Positions 41,794 to 51,867 are shown, counted from the first letter of the stretch. The stretch is 64,000 bases of DNA from HXMU1420-2 sp017643305 (GCA_965217135.1 OZ244249.1:2666001-2730000); one strand, 5' to 3'. The notes: generated by a model from the sequence alone, not told the origin. Program-made: numbers and translations.

Positions 41794-44700
41794 TCAGGTC
41801 TTCGCCAGTTTCGCCAAATCCTGAGCGATCGCAAAGGCCCCCTTGATCTTGTCGCCATCTTTCTTCCAGTCACGCCGCACGACGATCTTGTTGTCCTTTA
41901 CCTTGGCCAACCCGTTCTGGCCCTGGATGAATTTCACCAGCCCCTCGGGCGATGCGTATTTATCATTGTGGAACTGCAGCGTCGCACCCTTGGGTCCACC
42001 ATCCAGCTTGGAAATCCCGGCGCGTTTGCACATTGCCTTGATCCGAACCACCAAAAGCAGCGTGTTTACCTCGCGCGGCAGTTTGCCAAACCGGTCGATC
42101 AGCTCGGCCGCGAAGCCTTCCAGTTCAACTTTGGTCGTCAAACTACTGAGACGGCGATATAATCCAAGTCGCACATCCAAATCCGGAACGTACTTCTCCG
42201 GGATCAGGACAGGCACGCCCAGATTGATCTGAGGCGCCCATTGGTCATCAGCTTCGCTGAGCCCCTCCATCTCACCCGCGCGGATCTTGGCAATCGCCTC
42301 TTCCAGCATCGACTGGTACAGTTCATAGCCCACATCGCGCATCTGCCCCGATTGCTCATCCCCCAGCAGGTTACCGGCGCCGCGAATGTCCAAATCCTGG
42401 CTGGCCAGCGTGAACCCCGCTCCCAGCGTGTCGAGTGAGCCCAGCACGCGCAGCCGTTTCTCGGCCGCGGGTGTCAGCCTCGCGCGCGGTTTCGTGGTCA
42501 GATAGGCATAGGCCCGCGTCTTTGACCGGCCCACGCGGCCCCGGATCTGGTAGAGCTGCGCCAGACCGAACATATCGGCCCGGTGAACCACCATCGTGTT
42601 TGCAGTTGGGATATCCAGACCGCTCTCCACGATGGTCGTTGCCAGCAGCACGTCGAACTTACCGTCATAAAACGCGTTCATCTTTTCGTCGAGCTCACCC
42701 GCCGGCATCTGGCCATGGGCGACAACGAAATTCACCTCGGGCACCTGATTGCGCAGGAAGTCTTCAATTTCCGGCAGGTCCTTGATGCGGGGCACCACAA
42801 AAAAGCTCTGCCCGCCACGATAATGTTCGCGCAGCAACGCCTCGCGGATGGTCACCGCGTCAAACTCACTCACATAGGTGCGGATCGCTAGTCGGTCGAC
42901 CGGCGGCGTACCAATTATGCTGAGATCTCGGACACCTGAGAGTGATAGTTGAAGTGTTCGAGGAATCGGTGTGGCGGTCAGCGTCAGCACGTGAATGTCG
43001 GACCGCAGCGCTTTCAGCCGCTCCTTGTGAGACACGCCGAAATGCTGTTCCTCATCGACGATCAGCAGACCCAGATTGTTGAATCGCACCCCCTTGGCCA
43101 GCAGCGCATGGGTCCCCACCACGATGTCCACCGTACCACGCGACAGGCCATCGCGGGTCTGTTGTGCTTCCTTGGCCGAGACAAAGCGCGACAGTTGCCG
43201 CACTTCCAGCGGGAAGCCCCGGAACCGGTCACGGAAACTGGCAGCGTGTTGACGCGCCAGCAGAGTAGTGGGGGCAATAACAGCCACCTGCACACCGGAC
43301 ATGGCCGCGACAAATGCTGCGCGCATGGCAACCTCGGTCTTGCCAAACCCCACATCTCCGCAGACCAGCCGGTCCATCGGCTGGCCCGAGTTCAGATCCT
43401 CCAGCACCTCGCCAATCGCGCGCAGCTGGTCATCGGTTTCCTGATAGGGAAAGCGGGCGCAAAACGCGTCCCAGCTGCCCGGTGGCGGCTCCAGTATCTG
43501 GGCGCGGCGCAAGGCGCGTTCGGCAGCCACGCGGATCAGCCTCTCGGCCATCTCGCGGATGCGTTCTTTCAGCTTGGCCTTCTTAGCCTGCCACGCCCCA
43601 CCACCCAGCCGGTCCAGCAAGCCTTCTTCGTGGCCGTATTTTGAGAGCAACTCGATGTTTTCGACCGGCAGATACAGCTTGGCGGCTTCGGCATATTCCA
43701 GCAGCAGGCATTCATGGGCCGCCCCAGCCGCAGTGATCACTTCCATCCCGCGATACCGCCCGATGCCGTGATCCACATGCACCACCAGATCTCCGGGGCT
43801 GAGCGACTGGGTCTCGGTCAGGAAATTCTCCGCGCGCCTTCGCTTGCGCGGGGCGCGGATCAGCCGGTCGCCCAGCACGTCCTGTTCGGCAATCACGGTC
43901 AGCTGACGGGCCTCACCGCCAGCGTCTTTGCCAGACACCAGCGGCCCTTCAAACCCATGCTCCAGCGCCCAGACCGCAAGATGCAGCCCGCTTTTGCCAA
44001 TCCGCGTGCCATCGCGTATCGGGATCGCCTCGGCCAGACCTTCGTCTTCGATCAGTCCGGTCAAACGCTCGCGCGCGCCTTCGGAATAGCTCGCCACCAC
44101 CACGGGACCCAGTTGCAGCTTTGCTTGAACATGATCTGCCAAAGATCCGAACAGGCTTATGTTTTCCTGCTGACGCTCAGGCGAAAAATTCCGCCCGATC
44201 CGTCCGCCCGCATCAATCACGCCAGGGCCAGTAGCCTGTTGCAACGGGTTGAACTGCAACACGCGTCGTCCGTCGATCGCCGCCTCCCACGCCGCGTCGT
44301 CCAGATACAGAAGCCCCGGCGGGCACGGTTTGTAGATCGTGTCGACGCGGGACTTTGCTTCCATCGCCAGTTTGCGGGTTTCGTATTGATCCTCAATCGC
44401 CTCCCACCGCGCCAGCCGGGTTGGCGTGACATGTTCATCCAGCGTGACCGTCGCGGCTGGCAGATAGTCGAACAGGGTTTCCAGCTTCTCATGGAAAAAC
44501 GGCAGCCAATGTTCCGCGCCCGCATGTTTGCGGCCCGCGCTCACCGCTTCATACAGCGGATCGTCGCTGCCCGCCGCGCCAAATTCGATCCGATAATTCT
44601 GCCGGAACCTGGTGATCGCGGCGTCGTCCAGGATCACCTCGCTCACCGGGGCCAGCTCCACCACCGACAACTTTTCGGTCGTGCGCTGCGTGGCCGCATC

Positions 44701-45264
44701 GAAGCGGCGCGCGCCATCCAACACGTCACCAAATAGGTCCAGCCTTACCGGCCCCAGTTCCCCGGGCGGGTAAATGTCGATGATCCCGCCGCGGATCGCA
44801 TAATCGCCCGGCTCCATCACCGTCGGGGCCTGCACGAACCCCATGCGCACCAGAAACGCCCGCAGTGCGGGTTCGTCCACGCGCCCGCCCACCTTGGCGG
44901 AAAATGCCGCTTCCCGCAGCACATCCCGCGCTGGTAACCGTTGCGTGGCCGCATTCAGCGTGGCCAGCAGCACGAAGGACCGAGGCATGCCATGAACCAG
45001 CGCCGCAAGCGTAGCCATCCGACGGGCCGAAATGTCGGCGTTGGGCGAAACCCGGTCAAACGGCAGACAATCCCAACCCGGAAATGTGATGACAGGCACA
45101 TCAGGCGCAAAGAACGCCAGCGCCGCCTGCGTCGCCGCCATACGCTTGTCATCACGCGCGACATGCAGAACCGGACCGTCCGAATGGGACAGTTCCTGCA
45201 GGATCAGACGGGCGTCAAAGCCTTCGGGCGCGCCCCCGACCGAGATATGCGCGGATTGGGTCAT
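41794..45264 (-). CDS. mfd: Transcription-repair coupling factor Mfd
   Basis: A 1156-residue Mfd, the DNA translocase that removes stalled RNA polymerase and recruits UvrABC. The N-terminal UvrB-like module is followed by the RNA-polymerase interaction domain around PGDLVVHVDHGIGRYRGME. The translocase has Walker A VCGDVGFGKTEVAMRAAF, the DEEQ box LLIVDEEQHFGVSHKE and TLTATPIPRTLQLSLSG. The TRG motif region and the C-terminal UvrA-binding inhibitor domain end the protein. The start is taken as MTQSAHISVGG; another in-frame ATG lies three codons upstream (45273). Confidence 0.96.
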   Translation of the reverse strand: MTQSAHISVGGAPEGFDARLILQELSHSDGPVLHVARDDKRMAATQAALAFFAPDVPVITFPGWDCLPFDRVSPNADISARRMATLAALVHGMPRSFVLLATLNAATQRLPARDVLREAAFSAKVGGRVDEPALRAFLVRMGFVQAPTVMEPGDYAIRGGIIDIYPPGELGPVRLDLFGDVLDGARRFDAATQRTTEKLSVVELAPVSEVILDDAAITRFRQNYRIEFGAAGSDDPLYEAVSAGRKHAGAEHWLPFFHEKLETLFDYLPAATVTLDEHVTPTRLARWEAIEDQYETRKLAMEAKSRVDTIYKPCPPGLLYLDDAAWEAAIDGRRVLQFNPLQQATGPGVIDAGGRIGRNFSPERQQENISLFGSLADHVQAKLQLGPVVVASYSEGARERLTGLIEDEGLAEAIPIRDGTRIGKSGLHLAVWALEHGFEGPLVSGKDAGGEARQLTVIAEQDVLGDRLIRAPRKRRRAENFLTETQSLSPGDLVVHVDHGIGRYRGMEVITAAGAAHECLLLEYAEAAKLYLPVENIELLSKYGHEEGLLDRLGGGAWQAKKAKLKERIREMAERLIRVAAERALRRAQILEPPPGSWDAFCARFPYQETDDQLRAIGEVLEDLNSGQPMDRLVCGDVGFGKTEVAMRAAFVAAMSGVQVAVIAPTTLLARQHAASFRDRFRGFPLEVRQLSRFVSAKEAQQTRDGLSRGTVDIVVGTHALLAKGVRFNNLGLLIVDEEQHFGVSHKERLKALRSDIHVLTLTATPIPRTLQLSLSGVRDLSIIGTPPVDRLAIRTYVSEFDAVTIREALLREHYRGGQSFFVVPRIKDLPEIEDFLRNQVPEVNFVVAHGQMPAGELDEKMNAFYDGKFDVLLATTIVESGLDIPTANTMVVHRADMFGLAQLYQIRGRVGRSKTRAYAYLTTKPRARLTPAAEKRLRVLGSLDTLGAGFTLASQDLDIRGAGNLLGDEQSGQMRDVGYELYQSMLEEAIAKIRAGEMEGLSEADDQWAPQINLGVPVLIPEKYVPDLDVRLGLYRRLSSLTTKVELEGFAAELIDRFGKLPREVNTLLLVVRIKAMCKRAGISKLDGGPKGATLQFHNDKYASPEGLVKFIQGQNGLAKVKDNKIVVRRDWKKDGDKIKGAFAIAQDLAKLAKT

Positions 45265-45295
45265 CAGTATCATTTCGGGCGCGGGGCCCGCCCCG

Positions 45296-45823
45296 TCAAC
45301 CGCTCAGAGTGCCAAGCGTGATGTTTTGGTACATGCCCCACAGGGCCGTGAAGAAAATGGCCAACGCGCCGATCATCTGGATTAAGATCCGTAGTCGTGA
45401 CAGGCGGCGGCGCAGATCCGCACCCTTGTCGCCAGTTTCGGTCAGCCGCCGCGCGGTGGCCAGGCTCAGCAACCCGACACAAGACAAGGGAAAGGCCAGC
45501 AGGAAGACCGCCTGCGCAAATTCGATGGCATAGCCCCAGCCCAGGATCGCCAGCATGGTCAGCAGGAAACAGGCCATCGCCAGAATGACCAGCCCGGCAG
45601 TGTCTGCGATATAAATCAGCCGCGACGCATTCACACGCACGATGTCTTCCAGATCAGCCTCGGCCCGGCCACCAACGCGGCGCGCGCGGTAGACCATGTC
45701 AAAGGGCACGCCCATGACCCAGTGGCTGGCCGACGACCAAACCACCGCCAGTGCAACCCAAAACCAGAGGTTGGAAAAGGACCGCGTATCGATCAACTCG
45801 AAGATGGAAGTGTACCAGTCCAC
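45296..45823 (-). CDS. Membrane protein annotated in relatives as a SufBCD-associated component
   Basis: A 175-residue integral membrane protein with four hydrophobic segments (about residues 18-38, 72-95, 100-122, 148-170) and a basic cytoplasmic stretch (ARRLTETGDKGADLRRRLSR). Rhodobacteraceae genomes carry a protein of this kind, often labelled 'component of SufBCD complex', without experimental support that I know of. It is 32 bases upstream of mfd in the same direction and divergent from hemB. Confidence 0.6.
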   Translation of the reverse strand: MDWYTSIFELIDTRSFSNLWFWVALAVVWSSASHWVMGVPFDMVYRARRVGGRAEADLEDIVRVNASRLIYIADTAGLVILAMACFLLTMLAILGWGYAIEFAQAVFLLAFPLSCVGLLSLATARRLTETGDKGADLRRRLSRLRILIQMIGALAIFFTALWGMYQNITLGTLSG

Positions 45824-45939
45824 GCCCGAACCCTGCTGCCTTGTTCAGGGCGCAAGGCCCGTTTGCCGCGCCTCCACCCTCTTGTGAGAGGTCCTTTTCC
45901 ATGCCACCAGTTAGGAGATTGTTCAAGGAGGTCTGTCAG

Positions 45940-46938
45940 ATGCGACCGATCATTGCGCCCTTTCCGTCCGCTCGCCCCCGCCGCGCCCGGCAAAGCCCCA
46001 CGATCCGCGCGATGGTGCGCGAAAACGTCGTGACACCGTCAGATTTCATCTGGCCGGTCTTCGTGCGCGAAGGCAAAGGGATCGAAGAACCGGTGCCCTC
46101 CATGCCCGGCGTGATGCGCCGCACCGTAGACTTGATCGGGGCTGCTGCTAAAGAAGCCTATGATCTGGGCATCCCGGCGATCTGTGTCTTCCCCTACACA
46201 TCAATGGAGGCACGGACTGAAGACTGCGCCATGGCCTGGGACCCCGACAATGTCGCTAACCGGGCCATCCGTGCGATCAAGGACGCTGTGCCGGAAATTG
46301 CGGTGATGACTGACATCGCGCTCGACCCCTACAACATCAACGGGCATGACGGGTTTGTCGTGGATGGCGAGATCGTGAATGACCGCACGGTCGAAGCGCT
46401 GGTGAAAATGGCATTGGCGCAGGCGGAAAGCGGGGCCGACATCCTCGGACCCTCGGATATGATGGACGGCCGTATTGGCGCGATGCGTGCGGCGCTGGAG
46501 GCGGAAGGCCACCAGAAAGTGATGATTCTGAGCTACGCCGCCAAATTCGCGTCGTCCTTTTATGGCCCGTTCCGCGATGCTGTTGGGGCCTCCGCTGCGC
46601 TGACCGGTGACAAGAACACCTACCAGATCGACCCGGCCAATTCCGACGAAGCCATCCGGCTTATTGAACGCGATCTCCAGGAAGGCGCGGATATGGTGAT
46701 GGTGAAACCCGGCATGCCCTATCTCGACGTCTGTCGCCGGGTGAAAGACACGTTTGGCGCGCCGACCTTTGCCTATCAGGTGTCAGGCGAATACGCGATG
46801 CTGCAGGCTGCTGCGCAGAACGGATGGCTCGATGGCGAAAAGGTGATGATGGAGAGCCTGATGGCCTTCAAACGGGCCGGATGTGACGGTGTGCTGACCT
46901 ATTTCGCGCCAGCGGCGGCGCGCCTACTCTCCCACTAA
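45940..46938 (+). CDS. hemB: Delta-aminolevulinic acid dehydratase (porphobilinogen synthase)
   Basis: A 332-residue HemB that condenses two 5-aminolevulinate molecules to porphobilinogen in tetrapyrrole synthesis. Active-site lysines are in SYAAKFASSFYGPFRDA and MVKPGMPYLD. The Cys-rich zinc site of other HemB proteins is replaced by ALDPYNINGHDGFV, as in the Mg-dependent alphaproteobacterial type. An AAGGAGG ribosome site fixes the start at 45940; the frame open from 45751 overlaps the divergent neighbour and is rejected. Confidence 0.95.
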   Translation: MRPIIAPFPSARPRRARQSPTIRAMVRENVVTPSDFIWPVFVREGKGIEEPVPSMPGVMRRTVDLIGAAAKEAYDLGIPAICVFPYTSMEARTEDCAMAWDPDNVANRAIRAIKDAVPEIAVMTDIALDPYNINGHDGFVVDGEIVNDRTVEALVKMALAQAESGADILGPSDMMDGRIGAMRAALEAEGHQKVMILSYAAKFASSFYGPFRDAVGASAALTGDKNTYQIDPANSDEAIRLIERDLQEGADMVMVKPGMPYLDVCRRVKDTFGAPTFAYQVSGEYAMLQAAAQNGWLDGEKVMMESLMAFKRAGCDGVLTYFAPAAARLLSH

Positions 46939-46983
46939 AGCCACATCCCCAAACCAGTCGGTGCCAGGCCGAAAGGACAAACC

Positions 46984-47670
46984 ATGAGCCGCCCCCTGCA
47001 GCAGATCACATCACATATAACCAAACGCTTTCTCGAATTTGGCACAGCAGCGGTCCTCGATGTGGGGGGCAATATCGGCCAATCGGTCCGCAGATTTCGC
47101 GCCATCTTCCCCCAGGCTCAGATCCACAGTTTCGAACCCGCCCCCGAAACCTTCGCGAAACTGACGGAAAATGTCGGCATGTTGCCCAATGTTTACCTGA
47201 ACAATTGCGCCCTGGGGATCCGGCCAGACAAAGTGCCCTTTACCCAAGGGCTCAAAACCGGCAACCACGCCCTCTCCGACAGCGAGGCCACCCCCGACAG
47301 CGTCCAAGTGCAGGTCCAAACCGGAGACGCCTATTGCGCCACCAATGACGTCACAACCATCGACCTGCTCAAGGTCGACACCGAAGGCTACGATCTGGAC
47401 GTCCTCGCCGGTTTCACCCGGCAACTGTCCGACCAAAACGTCACCGCGCTAATGGTGGAATGCACCACCAATCTCGACAACCGCTTCCACGTGCATCTAG
47501 AGCGGTTCATACATTTCCTGCACCCCTATAACTACCGCCTTGCCGGTTTGATCGAAGGCACATACAAGATCTTCTCAACCCGTCAAGACATGAATGGCAT
47601 GTGGTTCGCCAACGCTGTTTTCGTGCGCGAGGTCGCCGCGCCACGCCTGCGCCAAGATGGGCGCAACTAG
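46984..47670 (+). CDS. FkbM-family methyltransferase
   Basis: A 228-residue SAM-dependent methyltransferase of the FkbM family, probably methylating a hydroxyl of a sugar or small metabolite. The SAM motif VLDVGGNIGQSVRRFRAIFP and IHSFEPAPETF are near residues 20-55; LLKVDTEGYDLDVLAGF is the conserved motif III. It sits 45 bases after hemB in the same direction and may be cotranscribed, though no functional link is obvious. It converges with the leucine operon. Confidence 0.85.
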   Translation: MSRPLQQITSHITKRFLEFGTAAVLDVGGNIGQSVRRFRAIFPQAQIHSFEPAPETFAKLTENVGMLPNVYLNNCALGIRPDKVPFTQGLKTGNHALSDSEATPDSVQVQVQTGDAYCATNDVTTIDLLKVDTEGYDLDVLAGFTRQLSDQNVTALMVECTTNLDNRFHVHLERFIHFLHPYNYRLAGLIEGTYKIFSTRQDMNGMWFANAVFVREVAAPRLRQDGRN

Positions 47671-47704
47671 GCCAACAATCCGCAAAACCGTGCAGAGGCT
47701 CCTC

Positions 47705-48559
47705 TCAGCCCGCGCGCATCCCTTTGGCGAATGCCGCAGCCTCTTGCAGCACATCCAGATCCAACCCTGTTTCGCGCCCCATCCCGTGCAAATGCGCGGC
47801 AACCGCCTCGGTCGCCACATTTCCCGCCGCACCGGGTGCATATGGGCAACCGCCCAACCCGCCGACAGCAGCGTCAAACACCCGAACCCCCAACGCCAGC
47901 GAGGCGTCGATGTTATCCAGGGCCCGCCCGTTCGTGTCATGATAATGCCCCGCCAGTCGCGTCACCGGCACCGCTTCGCGTACCGCCAAAAGCATCTGCG
48001 CGATCTTGTCCGGCGTGCCCTGCCCGATCGTGTCGCCCAGCGACACCTCGTAGCATCCCATCGCAAACAGCCGATCCGCCACCTGGGCCACAGCCTCCGG
48101 CTCCACCGCGCCATCATAAGGGCAATCAGTCACGCAACTCACATAACCGCGTACCGGCAGGTCGATATGGCGCGCCGCCTCCAGCACCGGCACAAACCGA
48201 TCCAGTGACTCCTCAATCGTGGCGTTGATATTGGCCTTGGAAAACCCCTCACTGGCGCTCGCAAACACCGCAATCTCGTCTACCCCGGCGGCCAAAGCGG
48301 CCTCATAGCCTTTCATATTCGGCGTCAGGCCTGCATAGCGCACGCCCGGCGCCCGCGTGATCCCCGCCATCACCTCACCCGAGCCCGCCATCTGCGGCAC
48401 CCATTTCGGGGAAACGAAACTCGCGCATTCAATCCGCTTCAGACCGGCGCGGCTGAGGCAGTCGGTCAGTGCAATCTTCTCCGCCACCGGGATTTCGCGT
48501 TTTTCATTCTGCAGCCCATCGCGCGGGCCCACTTCGAAAATCTCTACAAACTCGCTCAT
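47705..48559 (-). CDS. mvaB: Hydroxymethylglutaryl-CoA lyase
   Basis: A 284-residue HMG-CoA lyase: splits HMG-CoA into acetoacetate and acetyl-CoA, the last step of leucine breakdown. The N-terminal EVGPRDGLQNEKREIPV holds the metal/arginine site, and GGLGGCPYAPGAAGNVATE the catalytic cysteine. It is the last gene of the leucine operon in the window and overlaps the end of a small upstream frame (ATGA at 48556-48559). Confidence 0.95.
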   Translation of the reverse strand: MSEFVEIFEVGPRDGLQNEKREIPVAEKIALTDCLSRAGLKRIECASFVSPKWVPQMAGSGEVMAGITRAPGVRYAGLTPNMKGYEAALAAGVDEIAVFASASEGFSKANINATIEESLDRFVPVLEAARHIDLPVRGYVSCVTDCPYDGAVEPEAVAQVADRLFAMGCYEVSLGDTIGQGTPDKIAQMLLAVREAVPVTRLAGHYHDTNGRALDNIDASLALGVRVFDAAVGGLGGCPYAPGAAGNVATEAVAAHLHGMGRETGLDLDVLQEAAAFAKGMRAG

Positions 48560-48607
48560 ATCCCCTCACTCTCCCCGGTGATTGGCGCAAATGTTACTGC
48601 GATCCTG

Positions 48608-48850
48608 TCACGCCCGGGCAGCAACTGCCACCATTGAAACAGATGGGCATCCCGCTGCACTCTCATGCGCCCTGCAGACGCTTTGCAATAGTCGTACAGC
48701 ATGGACAACGAGCCCCAGGCAAGCGATCAGACCTCCTGCCAGTCACAGGCCATGTCCAGCTCTGGCAGAGCGATCCGAACCTGACAGGTACAAACGCAAG
48801 GGCGATACCCGATCCGCCGAACAGGACTACGCCTGCTTCTTCCTGGTTGG
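48608..48850 (-). pseudogene. Degenerate two-helix membrane protein between mccA and mvaB
   Basis: One minus frame gives a membrane segment GVVLFGGSGIALAFVPVRFG followed by SLCQSWTWPVTG. The next frame carries on with GGLIACLGLVVHAVRLLQSV and a Cys-containing tail ending at 48608. Joining them needs a one-base shift at an AGGAGG run near 48731-48737, and no start codon precedes the first segment. It therefore looks like a decayed small two-span protein. A third frame (ATG at 48702, 48 codons, ending in ATGA with mvaB) is also open, and I cannot exclude that it is translated instead. Confidence 0.4.
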
Positions 48851-48870
48851 AAAACTCAAAACCCCGGCCC

Positions 48871-50826
48871 CTATTCCGGTTCCTCGGTCAGCCGGATCAG
48901 CGCCGCACCTTCCTCCACCTGCGCGCCTTCCTCGGCCAGAACCTCCTCAACCACGCCATCGCGGGCCGCCAGCAAAGCGTGTTCCATCTTCATCGCCTCT
49001 AGGATCGCCAGCCGGTCCCCCTTGGCCACCTCCTGCCCGGCAGAGGCAAAAAGCGCTTTCACCAGCCCCGGCATCGGTGCGGCAATCAAATTGCCACCGC
49101 CCTCGGCTTCTGACCCGCGCTCTAGCGGATCGGCCAGCAAGAACCGGTATCCGTTGCCCCAGAACACCGTCACTTCCTGTCCAGCACGATGCACGCGGGC
49201 CAGCACCTTGGTGTCATCCACCCACCACAGCCCGCCGCGCCGTTCCACCCGGTGCGCGGCACCTTCCATGGTCACATCAAACGCATCCGGCCCCGCGACA
49301 GAAACCTCAACCACCAAGGGCTCCCCCAGATGGGTCATCTCAATCCGCCGTTTGAGCGGCGTCCACATGACAAAGCCCCCATCGGCCCCGGTGCCCTCCT
49401 GCAGCCCCAGGGCCGTCAGCGCCGCCAGCGACCGCGCCTTGGTGCAGGCCACCGGATCGGGCGCAAGCGTGTCAATGTTGCGATCGATCAGCCCCGTATC
49501 CACCCGGCCGACTGCAAAATCCCCCTGCCTGCAAAGTGCGCTCAGGAAGGAGATATTGGTCGTCGCCCCCCCCACATCCGTCCAGCGCAAGGCGCGTTCC
49601 ATCTGGCTTAGTGCGGCCTCCCGCGTCACACCATGTACGATCAGCTTGGCAATCATCGGGTCATACCACGGGCTGATCGTGTCGCCCGCCCGCACACCGT
49701 TGTCCGCCCGCGCGCCTGCCGGAAACTCCAGATGCGTCAGCGTCCCGGTCGCGGGCAGGAAGCCCTTGGGCACATCTTCTGCATAGATCCGCGCCTCAAA
49801 CGCGTGGCCGGTTATGGTCAGATTCTCCTGCGCCTTGGGCAGAGCCTCCCCGCTCGCCACGCGCAACTGCCATTCTACCAGATCGACGCCAGTGATCATC
49901 TCCGTCACCGGATGCTCCACTTGCAGCCGCGTGTTCATCTCCATGAACCAGAACCCTTCCGGTCGCAGCCCACCCGTTCCTCCGCCTGTGCCGTCCACGA
50001 TGAACTCCACCGTGCCCGCGCCCTTGTACCCGATCGCCTCCGCCGCACGCACCGCCGCGTTGCCCATGGCGGCGCGCATCTCCTCGGTCATGCCGGGTGC
50101 AGGCGCTTCCTCGATGACCTTCTGATGCCGCCGCTGCAGCGAGCAGTCCCTCTCAAATAGATGCACCGCACTGGCGCCATCGCCAAACACTTGCACCTCG
50201 ATATGGCGCGGGGCGGTCACAAATTTCTCGATCAGCACCGCGTCATTGCCAAAGGCGGTCCGCGCCTCACCCCGCGCGCTTGCCAAACCTGCGGCGAAAT
50301 CCTCCGCCTGTTCGACCAGCCGCATGCCCTTGCCACCGCCGCCCGCCACGGCCTTGATCAGCACGGGGTATCCAACCTCCTCCGCCGCCTGCGCCAGATG
50401 CGCGTCATCCTGATTGTCGCCATGATAGCCCGGCACCACAGGCACCCCGGCTTTTTCCATAAGCGCCTTGGCCGCATCCTTCAGCCCCATCGCCCGGATC
50501 GCATCGGCAGACGGCCCGATGAAGGTCAGCCCGGCGGCCTCCACCGCCTCCACAAAATCCGGGTTCTCTGACAGGAAGCCATAGCCCGGATGAATGCCCT
50601 GCGCCCCCGTGGCCAAGGCCGCCTCGATAATCGCATCGCCGCGCAGGTAGCTATTTGCCGGGGCCGAACCCCCGATATGCACCGCCTTATCAGCCATCGT
50701 CACATGCTTGGCTCCCGCATCCGCATCGGAATAAACGGCCACTGTGGCCACGCCCATCCGCCGCGCGGTTTCCATGACCCGGCAGGCAATCTCGCCTCGG
50801 TTGGCGATCAGAATTGTATTAAACAT
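48871..50826 (-). CDS. mccA: Methylcrotonyl-CoA carboxylase, biotin-containing alpha subunit
   Basis: A 651-residue biotin carboxylase/biotin carrier subunit. Biotin carboxylase domain (about 1-450): FNTILIANRGEIACRVMETA, ATP grasp loop AVAGGGGKGMRLV, and MNTRLQVEHPVTEMITG. The BCCP domain at the C-terminus has the biotin-lysine in AILEAMKMEHALLA. Grouping with ivd, mccB and mvaB shows that the substrate is 3-methylcrotonyl-CoA. The ATG at 50826 lies within the end of the upstream nitronate-monooxygenase-like gene (8-base overlap). Confidence 0.94.
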   Translation of the reverse strand: MFNTILIANRGEIACRVMETARRMGVATVAVYSDADAGAKHVTMADKAVHIGGSAPANSYLRGDAIIEAALATGAQGIHPGYGFLSENPDFVEAVEAAGLTFIGPSADAIRAMGLKDAAKALMEKAGVPVVPGYHGDNQDDAHLAQAAEEVGYPVLIKAVAGGGGKGMRLVEQAEDFAAGLASARGEARTAFGNDAVLIEKFVTAPRHIEVQVFGDGASAVHLFERDCSLQRRHQKVIEEAPAPGMTEEMRAAMGNAAVRAAEAIGYKGAGTVEFIVDGTGGGTGGLRPEGFWFMEMNTRLQVEHPVTEMITGVDLVEWQLRVASGEALPKAQENLTITGHAFEARIYAEDVPKGFLPATGTLTHLEFPAGARADNGVRAGDTISPWYDPMIAKLIVHGVTREAALSQMERALRWTDVGGATTNISFLSALCRQGDFAVGRVDTGLIDRNIDTLAPDPVACTKARSLAALTALGLQEGTGADGGFVMWTPLKRRIEMTHLGEPLVVEVSVAGPDAFDVTMEGAAHRVERRGGLWWVDDTKVLARVHRAGQEVTVFWGNGYRFLLADPLERGSEAEGGGNLIAAPMPGLVKALFASAGQEVAKGDRLAILEAMKMEHALLAARDGVVEEVLAEEGAQVEEGAALIRLTEEPE

Positions 50827-51787
50827 GTCTCTTCCATCCCTCATTCAGCAGCGCCTCGGCCTGCGCCACGACCTGCCTGATGATTTCCTCTGCGGACATC
50901 TGCGTCTGGATCAGGCCGATGCCCTCTCCCACAATCGCGTTGCCCAGCTCTGCATTCCCGTTTTCCCAAGCGTCGGCCCAGTCTGCCCGGGCACCCGCAT
51001 CCGCACGCAGACTCCCAGGATCATCATGCCAGCGGTCAGTAAACCCGTTGCCCAGCACCCGGATGTCATACGGCGCGGGCCAGTCGAGCCCCCGCGCAAT
51101 ATCCACCACCTGAGTGCGCAGCGTCCCGTCGCCCGAGGCCGCCAGCCCGGCCGCCATCTGACCCGGATGCACCAGCGCCTCACAGCTCGCCCAGAACCGC
51201 GTGCCCATCAGCACCCCGTCCGCACCCAGCATCAGCGCCGCCGCCAAACCGCGCCCATCAGCAATCCCACCGGCGGCCAGCAGCACCACGTCCGGGGCCT
51301 CCGCCGCCAGCATATCCGCCACTTCGGGCACCAGCGCCAGCGTCCCACGGCGCGCCCCATGGCCCCCGGCCTCGCCGCCTTGCGCCACGATTACCTGTGC
51401 GCCAGCGGCCGCTGCCACCCGCGCGTCCGCCACCGCCTGCACCTGGCAAATCAACGGCAATCCCGCCTCTGCAATTGCCGCCGCATAAGGCAGTGGATCG
51501 CCAAAACTCAAGAAAACCGCGCGCGGCTGATGCGCCAGCACCGCGTCCAGAACCTCCGGCCGCCCCTCCAGCTGCCACGTGATCAGCCCACAGCCCACGG
51601 CCTCATTCCCGGCCGCTGCAAACTGGTCCTCGATCCAGCCGACATCACCATATCCCCCGCCAATCAAACCTAGCCCCCCGGCCCGGGTCACCGCCGCCGC
51701 CAGCGCGCCACCCCCGGCCCGCGCCATCGGCGCCGAGAAGATCGGATGCTCCAACCCAAAACGCCGGGTCAACCGCGTCTCAATCAT
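50819..51787 (-). CDS. Nitronate monooxygenase/2-nitropropane dioxygenase-like flavoprotein
   Basis: A 322-residue FMN-dependent TIM-barrel protein of the NPD family (nitronate monooxygenases and related enoyl reductases). Features are HPIFSAPMARAGGGALAAAV at the N-terminus, VIVAQGGEAGGHGARRGTL with the conserved His, and LLAAGGIADGRGLAAALMLGADGVLMGTRF for FMN phosphate binding. It is inserted between mccB and mccA, overlapping the latter by eight bases, so it is co-expressed with leucine catabolism. Its role there is unknown. A GTG at 51799 is an alternative start. Confidence 0.85.
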   Translation of the reverse strand: MIETRLTRRFGLEHPIFSAPMARAGGGALAAAVTRAGGLGLIGGGYGDVGWIEDQFAAAGNEAVGCGLITWQLEGRPEVLDAVLAHQPRAVFLSFGDPLPYAAAIAEAGLPLICQVQAVADARVAAAAGAQVIVAQGGEAGGHGARRGTLALVPEVADMLAAEAPDVVLLAAGGIADGRGLAAALMLGADGVLMGTRFWASCEALVHPGQMAAGLAASGDGTLRTQVVDIARGLDWPAPYDIRVLGNGFTDRWHDDPGSLRADAGARADWADAWENGNAELGNAIVGEGIGLIQTQMSAEEIIRQVVAQAEALLNEGWKRHV

Positions 51788-51867
51788 GCCCCGATCCACA
51801 GTTTCTTACGTTCCAAAATTCTTCGGGGGAGAGGGACCGGATGAGGGGCATGCGCTGGTCCATCAAA

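Noticed and set aside
45751..45939. N-terminal extension of HemB
   Set aside because: It would overlap the divergent membrane-protein gene and reads as Arg/Pro-rich antisense; a strong ribosome site exists at the ATG at 45940.
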